64,000 nt of DNA, taken from NCBI GenBank assembly GCA_963787285.1, contig CAWBCM010000008.1:124001-188000 (forward strand), in the 5' to 3' direction. This stretch comes from JAHEJN01 sp963787285. Its GTDB lineage: Bacteria; Actinomycetota; Acidimicrobiia; Acidimicrobiales; JAHEJN01. Shown here in pieces: positions 9,602 through 16,897 of the stretch (position 1 is the first letter of the stretch; the number at the start of each line of letters is the position of its first letter). A model generated the notes under the pieces. That model worked only from the letters and a program-made list of their open reading frames with translations. It made no database searches and was not told the origin of the DNA. Made by a program: the position numbers and the translations under genes.

Positions 9602-10315
9602 GTGGATCGGCCACCCCTCACGCCCACCGAGTTCGCCAGCGCCGTCACGGCGATCACGTCCGCGTTCGGCGACCCGACGCGTCGCGACATCTATCTCTTC
9701 GCCGCGGAGCACCCCGATGGCATCACGGCAGCCGAGGCCGCTCAGCAGTTCGACCTGCACCCGAACGTGGCCCGCCACCACCTCGACAAGCTCGCCGGAG
9801 GCGCCTATCTCGACATCGACACCGCGCCGAGGCATGGCGCCGGGCGGCCATCGAAGCGCTACCGCGCCTCCACCAGCGGGGTCGATCTCCAGTTCCGAGT
9901 GGCCCATCACGATGTCCTGGTGACGCTCCTGGGCCGGGCGTTGGCGCTGCTGCCGCCCGAACAGGCCGAGGCCATGGCCGAAGAGGTCGGTGCCGAGTAC
10001 GGCAAGACCATGGCCGCATCCTTCGGCGGCGAAGGCGAGATCTCGCGCTCGTTCCGGTCCTCGCTGCACGCGGTGGCCGATGCGCTGACGGCCAACGGCT
10101 TCTCTGCCCACGCCGAGAAGCACGGCGATCAGTTGCGCATCGTCAGCGAGCACTGCCCCTTCGGCGGTGCGGCCATCGAGCACCCGGTCATCTGCGCAGT
10201 CGATCGCGGCATGGTGCGGGGCATGTTGGGCGAGCTGTGGGGAGAGTCCTCCCCGGCACTGTCCGCTTCGCTTCCGATGGGTGACGCCGTGTGCGTCACC
10301 GCCGTCGACTTCTGA
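9602..10315 (+). CDS. Winged-helix transcriptional regulator, SufR-like
   Basis: A 237-residue protein with an N-terminal ArsR/DeoR-type winged helix (RRDIYLFAAEHPDGITAAEA...HPNVARHHLDKL) and a C-terminal sensor half. Cysteines lie at residues 185, 198 and 231; the C-x12-C spacing matches SufR, which binds a [4Fe-4S] cluster and represses Fe-S assembly genes. The flanking sequences EHCPFGG and HPVICAVDRGM are typical. It is divergent from mrp and leaderless, and probably controls mrp or suf genes elsewhere. Cluster binding is inferred. Confidence 0.8.
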   Translation: MDRPPLTPTEFASAVTAITSAFGDPTRRDIYLFAAEHPDGITAAEAAQQFDLHPNVARHHLDKLAGGAYLDIDTAPRHGAGRPSKRYRASTSGVDLQFRVAHHDVLVTLLGRALALLPPEQAEAMAEEVGAEYGKTMAASFGGEGEISRSFRSSLHAVADALTANGFSAHAEKHGDQLRIVSEHCPFGGAAIEHPVICAVDRGMVRGMLGELWGESSPALSASLPMGDAVCVTAVDF

Positions 10316-10326
10316 GCCGACCGACC

Positions 10327-11241
10327 GTGGCCATCGAGTTCCTCACGTGGTCCGATGTCGTCCACGGTCGATGCGACACGGTTTCTCCACTGATCCGGCG
10401 GGTCATCGCACCGAATCCCGGCCCGTACACCTACACCGGTACCGGCACCTACATCGTCGGCCGCGGCGAGGTGGCGGTCATCGATCCGGGACCCGACGAC
10501 GATTCCCACGTCGAGGCCCTACTGGCGGCCACGGCCGGCGAAACCGTGAGCCACATCCTCGTCACCCACACCCACCGAGACCACTCGCCGGCCAGCCGGG
10601 CGCTGGCATCGGAGACCGGCGCCACCATCCTGGGATGCGCCCCCCATCCACCCGAGGACGCCGAAAGCGACCTCCACGGAGGTGACGCCGACGACGGTGC
10701 ACCTCGCGAGGAGCCGGGCGATTTCGATTTCCTCGCCGACCGCGAGCTCCACCACGGAGATCGGGTGAGCGGCACCTCCTTCACCCTCGAGGCCGTCGAG
10801 ACCCCGGGCCACATCTCCAACCACCTGTGCTTCGCCCTGGTCGACGAGCTGGCGCTGTTCACCGGCGATCACATCATGGGCTGGTCCACCACGGTCATTC
10901 CACAGCCGGCGGGCGACCTCCGCCAGTACCTCCGATCACTGGAGCTGGTCATCGAACGCAACGACCGCCGGTATCTCCCCACCCACGGGCCGGTGATCGA
11001 GGACCCGGTGCGGTTCGCGGAAGCCCTGCTCGCGCACCGGCGCGAACGCGAGCGGCAGATCGTCGAACAGCTCCGGCTCGGAAGCCGGTCGATCCCCGAC
11101 ATCGTCGCAGCCCTCTACGTGGGCCTCGACGAGCGATTGCACCGAGCGGCCGGCGCCTCGGTGCAATCTCATCTGGTGGCCTTGCTCGACGACGGCGTCG
11201 TCGAACACGACACCGCCGCCGACACCTACCGATTGTCGTGA
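10327..11241 (+). CDS. MBL-fold metallo-hydrolase with C-terminal winged helix
   Basis: A 304-residue protein with the metallo-beta-lactamase zinc motif THTHRDHSPAS, the third-ligand region ETPGHISNHLC and FTGDHIMG, and a distal LPTHGPVI. The C-terminal 60 residues form a small helical/winged domain as in LACTB2-type proteins. It starts at GTG 10327, 11 bases after the SufR-like gene, so the two are probably cotranscribed. Substrate unknown: the family spans hydrolases of nucleic acids, thioesters and cofactors. Confidence 0.82.
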   Translation: MAIEFLTWSDVVHGRCDTVSPLIRRVIAPNPGPYTYTGTGTYIVGRGEVAVIDPGPDDDSHVEALLAATAGETVSHILVTHTHRDHSPASRALASETGATILGCAPHPPEDAESDLHGGDADDGAPREEPGDFDFLADRELHHGDRVSGTSFTLEAVETPGHISNHLCFALVDELALFTGDHIMGWSTTVIPQPAGDLRQYLRSLELVIERNDRRYLPTHGPVIEDPVRFAEALLAHRRERERQIVEQLRLGSRSIPDIVAALYVGLDERLHRAAGASVQSHLVALLDDGVVEHDTAADTYRLS

Positions 11242-11254
11242 GCCGGTCCCCGCG

Positions 11255-12008
11255 CTAGTTGGGGTTCAGCTCGCCGAGCCGGGTGAGGTCGATGTTGCAC
11301 TCGTCGAAGGCCTCGAAGATCAGGTTCGGGTCGTCACTCGAGGCGAGCAGATCTCCCCCAGCGACGTGGCGAGACACTCGGCCTCGCCCTGGCTGAATCC
11401 CGCACTCATGAGGCTCTCGACGATGATGTCGCTCACCGTGCCGTCGGTGGGCAGCTCGAAGTCGTCACCCGACGAGTCGTCGGCCGATCCCTGGTCGCCG
11501 GTCGAAGGCGCCTCGGGGTCGCCGAAGCCGCACACGTCGCTCAGATATGCCTCGATGTTGTCGCTGGCCTGGGTGTACTTGGGATCGTCGAGCAGCTCGA
11601 TGGTGGCGAGGTCGACGTTCAGGAAGTTGTAGTCGGCCTCCCGGAACGCATCGAAGATCAATCCGAAACCCTCGACCGATGTCGCGACATCGGCAGCGAT
11701 CTCCGGCGGCGCCCCCTGCTGGATGCTGTCGAACTGATCGGAGATCTCCTCGTAGGCAGCCTCCATGACCTCGGGCGACGGTGCCGACGCGGAGTCCAGC
11801 ACGCTGATCGAGTCGTCGAACACCTTCGCCCGCGCACACCAGTCGCCCCCGCCGTCGGAGCTGTCGAACACATCGCCGCCTGCATCGCCGCTGTCGGCGG
11901 CACTGCCGGACCCGCTGTCGTCGATCGAGATGCTGGCACCGTCACCATCGCTGCACGCGGACGCCGCCAACACCGAGCGCGACGGCGAGCACCAAGAGCT
12001 TTTTCATT
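11255..12008 (-). pseudogene. Secreted acidic lipoprotein, broken by two single-base indels
   Basis: Read through two frame breaks, this encodes about 250 residues. The ATG at 12008 gives MKKLLVLAVAL and then, after one extra G near 11974, continues VLAASACSDGDG with a perfect lipobox. The middle frame holds an Asp/Ser/Gly-rich linker and a helical domain with GFSQGEAECLATSLG. Near 11357 one G appears missing from a G run; the next frame continues DLLASSDDPNLIFEAFDEC to a stop at 11255. The uninterrupted middle piece spans 11320-11973. The C-terminal pattern is shared with the next gene. Function unknown; sequencing error is the likely cause of the breaks. Confidence 0.6.
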
Positions 12009-12094
12009 CGGGGTTCCCGACCTTCCCAGTCGATCGAATCGTTCGAGACCAGACCCTAGTAAAGCGAGCGCGTCAGGTGGTGCCGCGGGCCTGA

Positions 12095-12466
12095 TCAGCC
12101 GCCTGGAGCTCCTCCGATCTCGATCAGGCGATCGAGGCCCACGGCGCACGCGGCGTACAGGTCGATCAGCTCATCGGGGCCGGCCGACACCATGGTGGCG
12201 ATGGTGAGCTCTCGGGCCAGGCAGTTGGCCTCGGCTTCGCTGAATCCGTCGTTCACGAGTCGTTCGAACACGACGTCGTCCCGAACACCGTCGGGTACCG
12301 GGATGTCGTCGGGTCGGGCCGGCGTGGTCAGCGGCGTCGGCTGCGGTGCGATTTCGGACTCCAGGCTCGGCGCGGAGCCCGTGCCGGCGTTGCAACCGAA
12401 CGCGACGACGGCCAACAGCGCGAGCGCCGTCTTCGACGCCGGACTGGTTCGGAACGCACAGGTCAT
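12095..12466 (-). CDS. Small secreted lipoprotein, paralogue of its neighbour
   Basis: A 123-residue protein with a lipoprotein signal ending VVAFGC (Cys near residue 24), a Pro/Thr-rich linker, and a C-terminal helical domain GFSEAEANCLARELT...DLYAACAVGLDRLIEIGG. The pattern GFSxxEAxCLAxxL followed by a second Cys and LxRLxE recurs in the adjacent lipoprotein, suggesting tandem duplication and a possible disulfide. I chose ATG 12466 because it places the signal peptide correctly. No known function. Confidence 0.7.
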   Translation of the reverse strand: MTCAFRTSPASKTALALLAVVAFGCNAGTGSAPSLESEIAPQPTPLTTPARPDDIPVPDGVRDDVVFERLVNDGFSEAEANCLARELTIATMVSAGPDELIDLYAACAVGLDRLIEIGGAPGG

Positions 12467-12510
12467 GACCCGGGAATCGTGGCACGTCTGCGCAACCAGG
12501 ACCATGGCGG

Positions 12511-12516
12511 TAGCGT
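12511..12516 (+). promoter_or_regulatory. Leaderless -10 box TAGCGT for the deaminase gene
   Basis: TAGCGT ends 7 nt before ATG 12523. Confidence 0.5.
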
Positions 12517-12522
12517 TCGCGC

Positions 12523-12966
12523 ATGGCGCCGGACCGGTTTCTCACTGCCGCGATCGCCGAGGCCCGGGCCGGCAGGGACGAGGGCGGCATCCCCATCGGG
12601 TCGGTGCTGGTGATCGACGACGAGATCGTCGGCCGGGGCGACAATCGCCGCGTGCAACGGGGGTCCGCCATCCTCCACGCCGAGATGGACTGTCTGGAGA
12701 ACGCAGGTCGACTCACCGCAGCGGAGTACCGACGCTCGACGATCTACACCACGCTGTCGCCGTGTGACATGTGCACCGGAGCGATCCTGTTGTACGGCAT
12801 TCCCCGGGTGATCGTCGGGGAGAACCGCACCTTCGTCGGCGGCGAGGAACTGCTCCGATCTCGCGGGGTCGAGGTCGCCGTGGTCGACGACGAGAACTGC
12901 GTGGCGCTGATGCGCGACTTCATCACCGCCCACCCGAAGCTGTGGAACGAGGACATCGGCGAGTGA
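12523..12966 (+). CDS. Nucleoside/cytosine deaminase family protein
   Basis: A 147-residue zinc deaminase with HAEMDC (zinc His and catalytic Glu) and SPCDMCTGAILLYGI (two zinc cysteines). Size and the GENRTFVGGEELL segment resemble yeast-type cytosine deaminase more than tRNA adenosine deaminase, which usually has PCxMC followed by AxxxxR. It likely converts a free pyrimidine base in salvage; guanine deaminase is an alternative. It is convergent with mftF with only six bases between them. Confidence 0.82.
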   Translation: MAPDRFLTAAIAEARAGRDEGGIPIGSVLVIDDEIVGRGDNRRVQRGSAILHAEMDCLENAGRLTAAEYRRSTIYTTLSPCDMCTGAILLYGIPRVIVGENRTFVGGEELLRSRGVEVAVVDDENCVALMRDFITAHPKLWNEDIGE

Positions 12967-12972
12967 GGCCGC

Positions 12973-14385
12973 TCAACCGCTGAGGCGGCGCCGTACTCGG
13001 GGGAGCACGGGCCCGAACCGGCGTCGGCCGAGGCAGCCCGCCCACACACCTGCGCCATAGGCGATGTCGTCGGCGACCGAGAGAGCAGCGGCGCGAACGA
13101 TCCCCACTCGTGGCCGTTTCCGGATCTCGTCGACCAGCGGGTACCCGACGAAGGCGACGAGCGCCACCCGCCTGAAGCGCCTCGATCCGAGCACGGCGAC
13201 GGTTGCGACGGGCCACCATTCCCGGCGCAGCGTCTCGCAGAGCGTGCGCCCGGCAGCGAGGTTCCCCCGACCGACGAGCTCGGCGGCAACCGTGAGTGGC
13301 CCGTCGACGGCGCCGGTGAGCCGACGGGCCAGCAACAGCGTCGACAGCACGGAGGTGGCTGGTCCGGCCAGGCGGAGTCGGCCCGGCAGGAGTGCGCCGA
13401 GGGCCCATGCGGCCGCCGTCCACGGGTTCATCTCGATCGCAGCGAGGCGACCGGGATGGCGGCGATCGAGCTCGGCGGCGCTGGCGCCGTAGCGGAATCG
13501 CTGGTGCAGCCAGGACCCGACCGTCGGTCGGGAGCGATGCGTGACGTTCACCAACGGCTCGTAGCGCACCGTGCCCCGCCCGAGCAGGCGCCAGACGAGG
13601 TCGACGTCTTCACCCACGCGAAGCCCTGGATCGAACCCACCGATCGCCACCAGCGACTCCCGCCGCACCAGCAGCGCCGCCGACGGCACGAAGGTGACCG
13701 CTCCGACGCCTACTCTCGCCGGCCCACCGCCCCGGTCGATCGGGCCGTGATCGTGTTCGAATCGGGCGAGCACGCTCGTGTCCGGCCCGTTCACCCCCGA
13801 AACCCTCGGGGCGACGGCGACGACCTCGTCGTCGCCGAGATGGGCGAGCAGTGGCTCGAGCCAGTCGGTATCGGGAACACAGTCGGCATCGACGAAGACG
13901 ACGACCGGCTGGGTCGTCGATCGCCACCCCGTCTCACGGGCTGCGCCGGGTCCCCCCGACGTGGCGTTCACGATCAGCCGGGCACCATGGGCCCGGGCCA
14001 CGCCACCCACCGCCGGGTCGGTCGAGCCGTCGTCGACGACCACGATGTCGGCGACGCCGTCGAGGGCGCGGCTGTCGAGCAACCGGTCGAGTCCCTCCGC
14101 ATCGTCGAGCACCGGGATGACCACCGCCACCTCGTCGCGGGTGGGCCCGGAATCGCCGGTGAGCGGGTGCGCGAAACCGGCGTCGAGCAGTCGACGAGCC
14201 AACCCCTGTGCCGACGGGGTCATGGCGTCGCGGCCCCCCGCCAGGTGGCCGAACACCGTCGCGCCGGTCTCGGTGAGACGCAGGATGCGCCGCGGCGTCC
14301 CCCCGATCAGGGTGCGTCCGCGCCGCCGAACCCGACGATCGATGCGTATCCGGGGGGCGCACATCGAAGGGTTGGAGCCGATCAC
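12973..14385 (-). CDS. mftF: Mycofactocin system glycosyltransferase MftF
   Basis: A 470-residue GT2 glycosyltransferase. The N-terminal 70 residues contain IDRRVRRRGRTLIGG and RILRLTETG, the MftF-specific opening, followed by the GT-A domain with VVIPVLDDAEG, IVVVDDGSTDPA, FVDADCVPD and GEDVDLVWRL, then hydrophobic C-terminal segments. MftF adds beta-1,4-glucose units to the mycofactocin redox core. GTG 14385 is selected because a TAGCGT box lies immediately upstream and covers the alternative ATG at 14409. It is divergent from mftA, confirming the assignment. Confidence 0.88.
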   Translation of the reverse strand: MIGSNPSMCAPRIRIDRRVRRRGRTLIGGTPRRILRLTETGATVFGHLAGGRDAMTPSAQGLARRLLDAGFAHPLTGDSGPTRDEVAVVIPVLDDAEGLDRLLDSRALDGVADIVVVDDGSTDPAVGGVARAHGARLIVNATSGGPGAARETGWRSTTQPVVVFVDADCVPDTDWLEPLLAHLGDDEVVAVAPRVSGVNGPDTSVLARFEHDHGPIDRGGGPARVGVGAVTFVPSAALLVRRESLVAIGGFDPGLRVGEDVDLVWRLLGRGTVRYEPLVNVTHRSRPTVGSWLHQRFRYGASAAELDRRHPGRLAAIEMNPWTAAAWALGALLPGRLRLAGPATSVLSTLLLARRLTGAVDGPLTVAAELVGRGNLAAGRTLCETLRREWWPVATVAVLGSRRFRRVALVAFVGYPLVDEIRKRPRVGIVRAAALSVADDIAYGAGVWAGCLGRRRFGPVLPRVRRRLSG

Positions 14386-14392
14386 CCCGGCA

Positions 14393-14402
14393 ACGCTAGG
14401 GT
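14393..14402. promoter_or_regulatory. Overlapping head-to-head -10 boxes between mftF and mftA
   Basis: TAGCGT on the minus strand (14398-14393) is 8 nt from the mftF GTG. TAGGGT on the plus strand (14397-14402) would start the mftABC transcript near 14409, leaving a leader of about 37 nt with AGGAGG. The two boxes share the TA at 14397-14398. Confidence 0.5.
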
Positions 14403-14445
14403 GTCGCATCGGCGACCGCCGACCCCGGTACCCAGGAGGCTCCCC

Positions 14446-14589
14446 ATGGCACCTTCCGACGATGTCGACACCGACACCGAGGCCGAATCCCGCACCGATG
14501 CGGCGACGGCGGCGGGTGCCGACACGCTCGTCGCCGACGAGGTGCTGGTCGAGGAGATCTCGATCGACGGCATGTGCGGGGTGTACTGA
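14446..14589 (+). CDS. mftA: Mycofactocin precursor peptide MftA
   Basis: A 47-residue peptide with an acidic, Asp/Glu/Ala-rich leader and the invariant core IDGMCGVY at its C-terminus. MftC acts on the terminal Val-Tyr pair by oxidative decarboxylation and cross-linking to begin mycofactocin synthesis. ATG 14446 has AGGAGG six bases upstream. The 3' end overlaps the mftB reading frame. Confidence 0.96.
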   Translation: MAPSDDVDTDTEAESRTDAATAAGADTLVADEVLVEEISIDGMCGVY

Positions 14590-14861
14590 TCGCCGCCACC
14601 GCCTTCGAGACGGGCCGGGCCTTGCGATTGTCCCCCCATGTCGGGCTTCGACCCGAGCCCTTCGGTGCGCTGGCCTATCACTTCGACACGCGGCGACTCG
14701 TGTTCCTCAAGTCGGCGGCGCTGGTCGAGCTCGTCCGGGCGCTGTCCGAGCACTCCAGTGCGGCCGACGCCCTGGCGGCGGCGCCACCGACGCACTCTTG
14801 TGCCAGCTACGTCGCGGCGCTGGCATCGCTCGAGGAAGCCGGGGTCATCTGTGAGCAGTAG
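14574..14861 (+). CDS. mftB: Mycofactocin peptide chaperone MftB
   Basis: A 95-residue RiPP recognition element protein. The family core LSPHVGLRPEPFGALAYHF and LVFLKSAALVELVRAL is clear. MftB binds the MftA leader and presents it to MftC. The longest reading uses GTG 14574, overlapping the last codons of mftA by 16 bases, which would couple translation; a start a few codons later is possible because similarity begins at about residue 16. Confidence 0.92.
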   Translation: MRGVLIAATAFETGRALRLSPHVGLRPEPFGALAYHFDTRRLVFLKSAALVELVRALSEHSSAADALAAAPPTHSCASYVAALASLEEAGVICEQ

Positions 14862-15981
14862 CGTGCCCGCCCTGGTCAACCAGCTGAAGAGCGGTCTCGA
14901 CGCCCCGATCTGCCTCACGTGGGAGCTCACCTACGCGTGCAACCTCGAATGCGTGCACTGCCTCAGTTCGTCGGGCCGCCGTGATCCTCACGAGCTCACC
15001 ACCGCCGAAGCCCGGCGCGTCGTCGACGAACTACGTGAGCTACAGGTGTTCTACGTCAACATCGGCGGCGGCGAGCCGCTGGTCCGACGCGACTTCTTCG
15101 AGATCCTCGAGTACTCGGTCGACAACCACGTCGGCGTGAAGTTCTCGACCAACGGCTACCTCCTCGACCAGGCCAAGGCCGATCATCTGGCCACCCTCGA
15201 CAACGTCGACATCCAGCTCAGTCTCGACGGCGCCGATGCTGCCACCAACGACCCCATCCGGGGCGAGGGCTCCTACGCCGCGGTACGCCGGGCGATGGAC
15301 AACCTCGGGAGGGCCGGCTTCGAGAACTTCAAGATCAGTGTGGTCGCCACCCGTCACAACGTCGGTCAGCTGGACGCCTTCGAGCATCTCGCCCTCGATC
15401 ACGGCGCCGAGCTGCGCATCACCCGACTGCGACCGTCGGGCCGAGGCGCCGATGTGTACCACGAGTTGCGCCTCACCCAGCCCCAACAGGTCGACCTCTA
15501 CCACTGGTTGCTCGCCCGCCCCCACGTCCTCACCGGCGACTCGTTCTTCCACCTCTCGGCGCTCGGTGAGCCCTTGCCCGGACTCAACCTCTGCGGCGCC
15601 GGACGGGTGGTGTGCCTCATCGATCCGGTGGGCGACGTCTACGCCTGTCCGTTCGTGATCCACGACGAGTTCCTCGCCGGCAACGTCCGCTCACCGGGTG
15701 GGTTCGGCCGCGTGTGGAGGGAGTCCGAGCTCTTCCGAGCGTTGCGCGAGCCCGACAACCCCGGGGCTTGCGCCAGCTGTGGTTCCTACGACGTGTGCGG
15801 CGGAGGGTGCCTCGCCACCAAGTTCTTCACCGGCCTTCCTCTCGACGGCCCCGACCCCGATTGCGTGTTCGGCAACGCCGACGAGGCGCTGGCCGGCGTC
15901 GACCCTCTGGCCGTGCCGAGGGCCAGCCAGGATCACAGCAAGCCGGAGCGAACCAAGGTGGTGCTCACTCGGAAGGCTTGA
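14851..15981 (+). CDS. mftC: Mycofactocin radical SAM maturase MftC
   Basis: A 376-residue radical SAM/SPASM enzyme. The SAM cluster motif CNLECVHC puts cysteines at 30, 34 and 37; NIGGGEPL and FSTNGYLL follow. The C-terminal SPASM domain has LNLCGAG, DVYACPF, GACASCGSYDVCGGGC and DPDCVFG for auxiliary Fe-S clusters. It decarboxylates the C-terminal Tyr of MftA and forms the Val-Tyr lactam. It starts at GTG 14851, overlapping mftB by 11 bases. mftD, mftE and mftR are not next to it. Confidence 0.96.
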   Translation: MSSSVPALVNQLKSGLDAPICLTWELTYACNLECVHCLSSSGRRDPHELTTAEARRVVDELRELQVFYVNIGGGEPLVRRDFFEILEYSVDNHVGVKFSTNGYLLDQAKADHLATLDNVDIQLSLDGADAATNDPIRGEGSYAAVRRAMDNLGRAGFENFKISVVATRHNVGQLDAFEHLALDHGAELRITRLRPSGRGADVYHELRLTQPQQVDLYHWLLARPHVLTGDSFFHLSALGEPLPGLNLCGAGRVVCLIDPVGDVYACPFVIHDEFLAGNVRSPGGFGRVWRESELFRALREPDNPGACASCGSYDVCGGGCLATKFFTGLPLDGPDPDCVFGNADEALAGVDPLAVPRASQDHSKPERTKVVLTRKA

Positions 15982-15982
15982 G

Positions 15983-15988
15983 TATCGT
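15983..15988 (+). promoter_or_regulatory. Leaderless -10 box TATCGT for the aldolase gene
   Basis: TATCGT overlaps the region just after the mftC stop and ends 7 nt before ATG 15995, so the aldolase can be expressed independently of mftABC. Confidence 0.5.
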
Positions 15989-15994
15989 CGAGGG

Positions 15995-16810
15995 ATGGCC
16001 ATGACCGAATCCGGCAACAAGTCCATCGACGGGATCGAGCTCACCCCCAAGGAAACCTCCTTCCCCCTGCCCGAACCCTTCGCCACCGTCGAAGAGGAAC
16101 GAGCCCACCGCAAGGCCAAGCTGGCCGGAGCACTGCGGGTCTTCGGCCGACTGGGCTTCGGCGAAGGCGTCGCCGGCCACATCACCGTGCGCGACCCCGA
16201 GTTCGGCGACCACTTCTGGGTGAACCCCTTCGGTATGAGCTTTCGTCACATCAAGGCGAGCGACCTCATCCTGGTCAATCACCGAGGTGAGGTCGTCTTT
16301 GGCCACTCGCCGGTCAACACCGCCGCCTACGTCCTGCATTCGGCCATCCATTCGGCCCGCCCCGAGGTCGTGGCGGCCGCCCATGCCCACAGCGTGAATG
16401 GCAAGGCCTTCAGCTCGCTCGGCATCCCCCTCGCCCCCCTCACCCAGGACTCCTGCATCTTCTACGACGACCACACCGTGATCGCCGAACAGGGGGGCGC
16501 AGTGGTGTTCGAAGTCGACGCCGGCAAGGAGTTCGCGGCGATGTTCCCCAACGGCAAGGCCGCCATCCACCAGAATCACGGCCTGTTCACGGTGGGTGAG
16601 ACCGTCGACGAGGCGGCGTTCTGGTTCATCAGCCTGGAACGCTCGTGCCAGGCCCAGCTGCTGGCCATGGCCGCCGGCGAGCCCCATCACATCAGCGCCG
16701 AGTACGCCACCTACACCCGCGAGCAGACCGGCTATCCCCTGGCCGGCTGGTTCCAGTTCCAGCCGCTCTGGCAGGAGATCTGCGCCACCGATCCCGAGCT
16801 CTTCGACTAG
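15995..16810 (+). CDS. Class II aldolase/adducin family protein
   Basis: A 271-residue protein of the class II aldolase/adducin fold. The N-terminal GRLGFGEGVAGHITVRD and VNPFGMSF are typical, and the metal-binding histidines appear in AAAHAHSVNGKAF and AIHQNHGLFTVG. Related enzymes cleave or epimerise phosphosugars, but many actinobacterial members have no known substrate. It follows mftC by 13 bases with its own -10 box. It is not a standard mycofactocin gene, so the adjacency is suggestive only. Confidence 0.85.
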   Translation: MAMTESGNKSIDGIELTPKETSFPLPEPFATVEEERAHRKAKLAGALRVFGRLGFGEGVAGHITVRDPEFGDHFWVNPFGMSFRHIKASDLILVNHRGEVVFGHSPVNTAAYVLHSAIHSARPEVVAAAHAHSVNGKAFSSLGIPLAPLTQDSCIFYDDHTVIAEQGGAVVFEVDAGKEFAAMFPNGKAAIHQNHGLFTVGETVDEAAFWFISLERSCQAQLLAMAAGEPHHISAEYATYTREQTGYPLAGWFQFQPLWQEICATDPELFD

Positions 16811-16897
16811 AACGCCGTCGCGCCGATCGACTCCTTGCCCACTGCCGGAAGGGCGACGCGCCCCGAACCCACCTCCGGATCGTGGGAAGCTGTCGGG

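Noticed and set aside
16811..16897. Terminator after the class II aldolase gene (GGGCG-ACG-CGCCC)
   Set aside because: The stem is only five base pairs with no U-tract, which is common by chance in this GC-rich DNA.
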